From: Macrocybe gigantea
Lineage: Eukaryota > Basidiomycota > Agaricomycetes > Agaricales > Callistosporiaceae
Length of the DNA stretch: 64,000 nt
Assembly (NCBI GenBank): GCA_011319805.1
Contig: SJRY01000266.1
Span: 558,001-622,000 of the forward strand
Direction of reading: 5' to 3'
Position 1 is the first letter of the stretch; each line of letters begins with the position of its first letter. The translations under genes were made by a program, and so were the position numbers. The notes under the pieces were generated by a model. That model ran no database searches, was not told the origin of the DNA, and saw only the letters and a program-made list of their open reading frames with translations. Positions 57,910 through 64,000 of the stretch are shown here, piece by piece.

Positions 57910-59234
57910 CTATGCATCCAAGGTTGCCTTCTGCAAAGACTGCTCCAACTCCGCCACGTCGTGTGGATCTTCAATCTGCAATCTCTCCCGAGAGGCAAGA
58001 ACAACTCGTTTAAGTCCATCCTCCCCTTCTACCTCTAGCACTTTCAGTATTCCCTCCTGCCCTAGCTCGGACCGGACCGCACTCATGACCGATCTGATGC
58101 CCGTCCAGTGCAAGCCAGTCCATTCTCGCACTTTGGTCCCATTGAAACCCTCCTTCAAGATCGCATTTTGCTCCCGCAGCCTATTTGCTTCGTCGAACGA
58201 ATCCTTCTTTTTGAAATGAACAAGTGCTTCCTCTTGCCATTTGATCTGCCGTTCTTTTCTTGTGCTATGGTTCACGCCGATATCCGCTGCAAGAACCTCT
58301 GGTGCGGGACGTGTGACCCATTCTGTGAATTCGTGGTACATCTTTCTTTCAACCTTCACTTTCCGGATGCCTTGTCCCTCTGAGCGAAAGTTGTTGGGGT
58401 TGAAGAACCGGGTACTTGCTGCCCACTCGAAGAGGTCTTGTTTTGTCCGGAAACCTTCGTGCCAGCGTTGCATGGACAAACCCAAAAAAGGTATGATCTC
58501 ATCGAAGGATTCGCTGAGATCTACGGGCGGATGTGGAGGGTTGGGCATCTGATGTATGCGTTCAGTTTTGCATTTCTTCAGTGATGGTTTGGTTTCACCC
58601 TCAGACCCTTGGTGCTGAGCGTCAGCCCAGTGTTCTTCGCGATCAAGCCCAGGATCATCCCCATGTCTCCATACGAGTGGAAGAACGTGACTCGCTCCCA
58701 TTCTGCTTTATCTGCACAAACGTTGACGTCGACCTTGCGGTGCAATGCCCTGGCGTCAGCTCGATCAGCTTATAAACGTAATAAAAATCACAGCGTCACT
58801 TGGTAAAATATGTCACCCCCTTCATCTCGCATTCTTCTTGCGTTATCTTCCTCTTGACCATGCCCAAGCGCGTCCCATTCACCGCGTGCGATGGGAACGG
58901 CGAAGTTGGACGTCCTGTTTCCCTCCATGAGGTTCGCAAACTGCGCGCCCAGCGTCGCTTTGGCGATCTCATGGGGTATATTCAATCGCGTGCTCTGCTC
59001 GTTGTCTTGATCTGGAGGGGAGTTTGGACCGCCCTCTCTAGCCTTTGGCTGTGCGACGATAAAGTCGAGATCGCCATGATCAACTTTTTCTGGAGCCTCG
59101 ATGGGGACAGCGACATAGTTGTATAATTGCTCTAGTTTTGGCAACAGACGCGCCTTGAGACCTTGATAAACGGCAGATGGCATACGAGGGAAAGCTGAAG
59201 GAGGCAGAACGGCGGCGAACGCGTTTCCGCCCAT
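57910..59234 (-). CDS. Nucleotidyltransferase-like conserved fungal protein
   Basis: Conserved in basidiomycetes; biochemical role unknown. MGGNAFAAVLPPSAFPRMPS, YQGLKARLLPKLEQLYNYVA, PIEAPEKVDHGDLDFIVAQP (a GDxD pattern as in nucleotidyltransferase folds) and LNIPHEIAKATLGAQ are followed by FAVPIARGEW. After an intron: VDVNVCADKAEWERVTFFHS, YGDMGMILGLIAKNTGLTLS. After another: SFDEIIPFLGLSMQRWHEGF, LFEWAASTRFFNPNNFRSEG and a helical, charged C-terminus ending QKATLDA. Frame intact, three exons. The nucleotidyltransferase assignment rests on the G-D-x-D motif only. Divergent from ZCCHC10 over 139 bp. Confidence 0.72.
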
Positions 59235-59373
59235 CGTAGCAGACAACCAACACTGTATTTAGTCTTTCTTTTCATCGTTCCCCGTTACGAGTCGAAGCAT
59301 GTTGGATTGTGATTATTCCCACGGTAATTGAATATAGACCTTGACCAACGTTGACTGGTTTTTTTATTCACAA

Positions 59374-60129
59374 ATGTCAAAATACGCGCCGCACCATCGC
59401 TCCGCCAACAATCCCAAGGCGACGTCCTCGACTCTCTGTCAGAAATGTCTCAAAACAGGTGAGTATGTTCAGATGAAATGTCATAAGGGACGGGATATAA
59501 CACGAGAACACCACAGGTCATTACACCTATGAATGCAAAGACGTTCGGCCGTACGTCTCTAGGCCGTCTCGAACGCAAATGCTCGAGAATCCAAGACTTT
59601 TGGCGAAGCTGAAAGCAGAGGGCAAACCCTCCGTGGAGGTCCCTGAAGAATTCAAGACAAAGTGTGTCCGCATTGCTGGGACATATGTATGTTGACGAAC
59701 TTTTTCCTTGCTCTGTAGAGCGGGCATGGCGAATAAAATTTTAGAGGCAAAGGAAAAGGAGCGTATGAAGGAGATCAAGGGCAAGGAGAAGGAAACTCCT
59801 GCACAAAAGAGACACAGGTGCATAATCATGCTTTCTTCATGTTCATCTCAGAGGCTGATTTCATGCTTCCGACTCACAGGACTCCAAGCGAATCATCGTC
59901 CGACGACTCAGAGTCGGATTCCTCTGCTTCTGACACTGATTCCGAGTCGGACAGTGACAGCGCGTCTGATTCGTCGGAATCCTCAGGCCGCTCGCGCTCC
60001 AGAGACAGGCAAAGCAAACGTCGCAGAGTATCAAGACGGAGTCGCAGCGACAGCCGCGCCCCTGGGCGCTCGCGGTCGAGGTCTAGCTCTGGCTCTGATT
60101 CAGACAATTCTTCGCGCAGAAGACGCTGA
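59374..60129 (+). CDS. Zinc-knuckle protein ZCCHC10 homologue
   Basis: Small nuclear RNA-binding-type protein, linked to splicing factors in animals. MSKYAPHHRSANNPKATSST leads to the CCHC knuckle CQKCLKTGHYTYECK (split by an intron after KTG), then RPYVSRPSRTQMLENPRLLA, KPSVEVPEEF, a Lys/Glu helix (KILEAKEKERMKEIKGKEKE) and a strongly Ser/Asp then Arg/Ser-rich tail (SESDSDSASDSSESSGRSRS...). About 170 residues, as expected. The antisense frame is open as well, because SD/RS codons read both ways; that one is a shadow. Frame intact. Confidence 0.88.
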
Positions 60130-60282
60130 TACCATTCGGCTCTACGTGCACCCTTGCACCTGTTTATTCCACGTTGCTTCTGCATTGTAATTTAGATTTG
60201 AATCTTGACGTTCGATTTGCAGATTGAGACAGTGAGAAAAAGGATATATTATGGTGCATCAGGAAGTAATTCAATCCAAGTA

Positions 60283-61127
60283 TCAACACACTTTGGTAAT
60301 AGCTTTCGTGTTCATGATCAAAGCACTATAAGGCTATGAAGAGAACGGGCGACGTGAGAAGACCTGCATACAGGCTGGTGAAGTAATGCATACCCATAGA
60401 GTCCCAGAACTTCAGCAAAGATGAGAATGAGAACCATAGACACAAAGACTTTGGACTCGTGAAGGTATGCTCGCACGCACTAACAACGGCTTGCGTCATT
60501 ATAGACAAGACTAATAGAGAACACACGTACAGCATCACCAACGAAGCCGATGGCATACCCCGCGGCTAGACCGGTAAACCCGCATGCAACACCTGCTCCA
60601 AGGTGGACAAAGCCAGCGAATAACGAGTAACCTGTCGGCTTGACTATACATGAATGAATTAGTTGGCTCGTTCGTCTGGAGAAGAGTGGTGACACGGACG
60701 TGATTGTGCGATGAGAACTGAGACAACGAGGCCGTATACAGCGATAATTCCGGACATGACGACCGGGATTAGAGACTGGTTAATGACATCCGACGCGCTC
60801 AGTTGATTGGGGCAAACGTATCAGCATAAAACACGCACTTTCATGATCAGCTCTGGCCTGAACGAGCCCAGTCCCGCAATGCCAATGCCGGATTTCGACG
60901 TGCCAAAGGCCGCACCCACCGCTGGATGATGGCAGAAGAGGTCTCGTTGAGAATGCTCCTCTTTTGATGTTCAGGTCATTGGAGGCAACTCACTGCTAAA
61001 AATCATCTGTATGCGCGACAGAGTGTATTTAGCATCATTGTGCTGGCCAAAGCAAACAGGGACTACATACCGCCGAGGCAACGCCTGCGAAACCAAAGAA
61101 AGGAGCGTACGGTGGGCAGGTCGACAT
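60283..61127 (-). CDS. VMA3: V-type ATPase proteolipid subunit c
   Basis: Rotor subunit of the vacuolar proton pump, with four membrane helices. Six exons: [19 protein letters not shown], then MIFST (a 13-nt exon at about 60993-61005), [108 protein letters not shown] and VLGLYGLIV. The proton-carrying Glu lies in [11 protein letters not shown]. One G seems missing near 60325: GLIV must be followed by [13 protein letters not shown], which is one frame away. The stop at 60283 assumes that repair. Confidence 0.9.
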
Positions 61128-61396
61128 GATGAAGTCGAAGGAGGAGAAATTAGAAGTAGCAGGATGTGACGAGGCAATATGGCAGGAAATGGAAATAGCA
61201 GCGGCTCGTCATGTGAGTCCCGCCCGGCTTGAACGTCTTCGTCGTCCTCCACGATGACTCTCGTCGTTCTGATACTTCATTACCCTGATCTTTCGTATAC
61301 AAGACGGCTTTTGGTCTCCTAAGCAACTCCAGCCGCCGTCTTCAACGATGACAATGGACTTCCAAAAAGAGCCACAGGCCACCCTTTAAAGCGCCT

Positions 61397-62030
61397 ATGT
61401 CAGGTTGGCCTTCTGGCCCTCCTTCTTCATCACCTTCCTTATCACCATGCCCTTTACCGGAGGAAACACACCTAGGCTCCCCAGGATACGAGAAAACTCG
61501 CCGCGCCAGCTACTCGTGAGGGCGTTACGGCACGCGCACCATGCCGTAGACTGCGACAATCAGACCGACGATATCGTAGGCGCCGTGCGCGCATATGGCC
61601 AAGCTGTCTATCTCCTGGAACAGGTCATCAAGGGCATCTATCATAGAGGCACGCAACCTCAGAACATGAACTGCAAGAACTGTCGAGGCTGCATTCGATC
61701 GTAGGTGTTTTACACGGCTCGTGCTTCGCGTCAGTCAGACATTTTGATCCACGCATTCTTCGCAGCGTGATACTTATGCTGGTCGTGCGAAGTACCTTTG
61801 CAAAATATACAATATACCTAAGGAGATCGCCATGCCTCTGCCGAGTGCACGTCTCTGAGCTCGAATCGATCTCCTTCGGACGGCAGTAGCCAATGAAGTG
61901 AGTGCCAGCTGTCTCTAAATCAAGATGATGCTGACGTTCTATCCTGCAACTGTACTTGTGTTGCATAGACAGTGACGATGACAAAATATCTCTGGCTGAT
62001 CTCTCTACGAATGCAACTCAGGATGTCTCA
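61397..62030 (+). CDS. MIT-domain protein (frame damaged)
   Basis: MIT domains bind ESCRT-III tails, so a role in endosomal sorting is likely. MSGWPSGPPSSSPSLSPCPL is a Pro/Ser-rich leader. The MIT helices are LVRALRHAHHAVDCDNQTDD and VGAVRAYGQAVYLLEQVIKG, then SEHELQELSRLHSI and, after an intron, RDTYAGRAKYLCKIYNIPKE. The tail has SLSSNRSPSDGSSQ and DSDDDKISLADLS. Three -1 frame changes are needed (near 61511, 61646 and 61855). The 3' end was not found with certainty. Either consensus indels are dense here or the gene is decaying. Confidence 0.6.
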
Positions 62031-64000
62031 GGATGCCTTCACAGCGGCGCAGAGCGGCATTTATAAATCTGTATTCATGACCAATCTGATTCTGACCTTC
62101 TGAAAGATACAAATTCAACCAGAAGCTACCGATGACTGCCGTGCTGTTTGACTGATCCGTGGACGGATGCCACTGGAAGGACAGAACCGCTCAAGTTTAG
62201 CTGCCCCGCGGTCTCATGAGGCAGTGCAGTATCTTGCATTTCTTCTTGCATTGAACTAGAGGACGAAGATGGCTGAGAGCCTGCAGTAGGTCATTCCTCG
62301 AGGCTTGGACGTGGGCGAGATTGAACGCAACGCTCATAATTTGACCTAAGACTACATCGCAACGTGATCAACATCGAAAACAACACCTAACCAATGCAAT
62401 GACTTACAGCAATACCAGCCATTCTTACCGGTTCAGATGAATACCACGACAGCTGGCACAGTATACAGGACCAACGCGATGCCAGACACCGACCCGGTCT
62501 CTGTCTTGGTTTACTGACGACGTGCATGCGGATTCTGCTGTGGATTCCCGGCACTGGATGGAGATGTTTGAAAAATCAGAAAGTTGAGTTCATGCATCAC
62601 GCAGACTCTGCGTGTCTTGGGCACTTTCAATCTTGCTCTCGTTTCCGTCGTAAACTGGTAACGACTATCTGCCCACATTCCACATGGTTCTATTGTTCAG
62701 GTCGGAGAATCTTTGGTCAGGCATCTATCTTGTAATTGCCCAATTTGCTCAGCCCTTATCTGTGATTTAGCTTTAAGCTAGGTCTTGCATAGCAGATGCG
62801 GTGCTTGCAGTAAAGAACTGCGTGGTAAACGCACCCACTCCGAGACTTGAGACTGGAATTCGTCATTATATTGCTGCGCGGTGATCTGCGTCAGAGCTTT
62901 TATAATCGTCGCGTTTTCGGCGTTCATATCGTTGGCGTTTAATTCACGCTGTAGGCGCGTTTCGCGGGGGACATCGTAGAACAGGAAACCACCTTAGAGG
63001 ACTCTGATTCCAATGCCATAGGATCGAGGGGCAGATAAACACTTTTGCTGTGCGGAGGGAAGAGCTTTGAACGCCAGGCGGATGACTTCCAGTCTGTCCA
63101 AATATATGCCCCCTGATTATTCCATCTATATTGAAAGAGGAGTCGATTACAATGTCCCAGTCAGGTGCATTGCAATCGGTCTCCTTCACTCACATGTACA
63201 ATACGAAACGTCGGTGGGTTGTTGAAAACTGCAGTCTGAGTAGCTGGTAGGTACTGCCATCCACGTGACGTGTCTCACTTGCATTATACCAGACGTTTCG
63301 ATTCCGGGAGGCAATTCGGAAACCTTATCTCTGTCTCCTGCATGTTGCTTCGTAGCGAAGCACGACGTAGACGACTGCTACATGTCATATTCCGAGGGCG
63401 CTATGGAGGGTGCAGCGTCTGGTTGCGCGGCTTTCAACGGCTGTAAAGCAGCTGAGCGTGTGCCATCTCAGAAATGAGATTATTTCCTCCGTACGATGGC
63501 AAGGCCGCGCCATTTTCCTTGCGAGGCAGATCATAAAGCTCATTCTGCAAGGAGACTTTTCCGGCGTGTTCATGAGCATGCTGACGCATATGCAAATCAC
63601 GGTTAGTTATAATGTCGGAACTTTCTTTTGGTGTACCAGTGTTGAAGACAGTATTCTGGGTTAGCACGAAACTTTGATGATGCACAGACATAATTTCTGT
63701 AACATCTACGACATATCAGAGCAGGTGGCCTCTTTACCTCCGGGTACGCGTCCGTGATGTCTGCGCGTGTGTGGGACTTGCGAGGGAAGGAATTCCGTTA
63801 GACGTTTGAGGGCGGGAGGGCGCTCCAATGCATAGCTATTCCGTTGCACACGTCCGGCACGAGCGGCCGTTGTCGATCCAAAGCCATTGCAATGTCGGTC
63901 AACTGTAACGGCATGGTACCGCTTCCAACGTAGCTAGACCAATGCATCATGGCCTATGAAGGACCTGAATTGGAAGCCGCTGCATCAAAGGATGTGAATC
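62031..64000. other. Right end of window, no supported gene
   Basis: About 2 kb. Open frames on both strands are under about 90 codons and have no motif. A minus-strand segment near 63180-63110 (CNAPDWDIVIDSSFNIDGII) reads like coding sequence but lacks an ATG or partner exon. No repeat or RNA gene recognised. Confidence 0.4.

Noticed and set aside
59874..60185. Antisense open frame of about 100 codons opposite ZCCHC10
   Set aside because: Ser-Asp and Arg-Ser repeats are open in both directions; the plus strand has the zinc knuckle and introns.
62944..63700. Small genes at the right end
   Set aside because: Open frames lack ATG starts, introns or motifs, and overlap each other on both strands.

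Overview
This window looks like nuclear DNA of a filamentous basidiomycete, most likely an Agaricomycete. The genes are short and closely packed on both strands. They are cut by many 45-65 nt GT-AG introns with CTNAC-type branch points. The gene content includes a GH131 glucanase, a sedolisin (S53) peptidase, an F-box family member, and a fungal protein family often mislabelled 'geranylgeranyl pyrophosphate synthetase'. No bacterial features, CRISPR array, rRNA, convincing tRNA or intact transposon was seen.

Layout. 0-3 kb: secreted GH37 trehalase (-). 4.2-7.8 kb: RBM25-type splicing factor (-) and CCDC25/Jlp2 (+). 8.2-9.6 kb: two small unassigned proteins (-). 10.4-15 kb: PRMT3 (+), a 2OG-Fe(II) dioxygenase (-) and the HIT protein HNT1 (+). 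15.2-22.7 kb: RPAP1, glutathione synthetase and GH131 (all +). 23.8-24.8 kb: short-chain dehydrogenase. 25.2-27.3 kb: coding-like exons (-) that I cannot name. 27.5-30.2 kb: proteasome subunit PRE7 and ER chaperone ROT1. 30.2-35.2 kb: gene-poor, with a tandem repeat and a decayed copy of the gene at 35.3-36.6 kb. 37-41.7 kb: HIS1 and the S53 peptidase. 41.8-45.3 kb: F-box-like protein (-) and TRP4 (+). 45.5-48.7 kb: a small unknown (-), a macro-domain protein and SSR4 (+). 49.4-53.7 kb: protein kinase (-) and HUT1 (+). 54-57.8 kb: STYX-like pseudophosphatase (-), the COBW/ZNG1 GTPase and PML1/SNIP1 (+). 57.9-61.1 kb: a nucleotidyltransferase-like protein (-), ZCCHC10 (+) and V-ATPase subunit c (-). 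61.4-62 kb: an MIT-domain gene. The last 2 kb show nothing I can support.

Most genes are housekeeping. They cover pre-mRNA splicing (RBM25, PML1, ZCCHC10), transcription and chromatin (RPAP1, SSR4, PRMT3), amino-acid synthesis from PRPP (HIS1, TRP4), proteostasis (PRE7, ROT1), glutathione synthesis, and the secretory and vacuolar system (HUT1, VMA3). Secreted degradative enzymes are scattered among them (trehalase, GH131, S53). No biosynthetic cluster or defence island is apparent.

The most striking pattern is technical or evolutionary. More than a dozen well-conserved genes each need one or more single-base corrections, nearly always one missing base in a short homopolymer, to keep their conserved reading frame. 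They include essential ones such as PRE7 and VMA3. This is best explained by consensus indel errors in the assembly, so the affected genes should not be called pseudogenes without read support.
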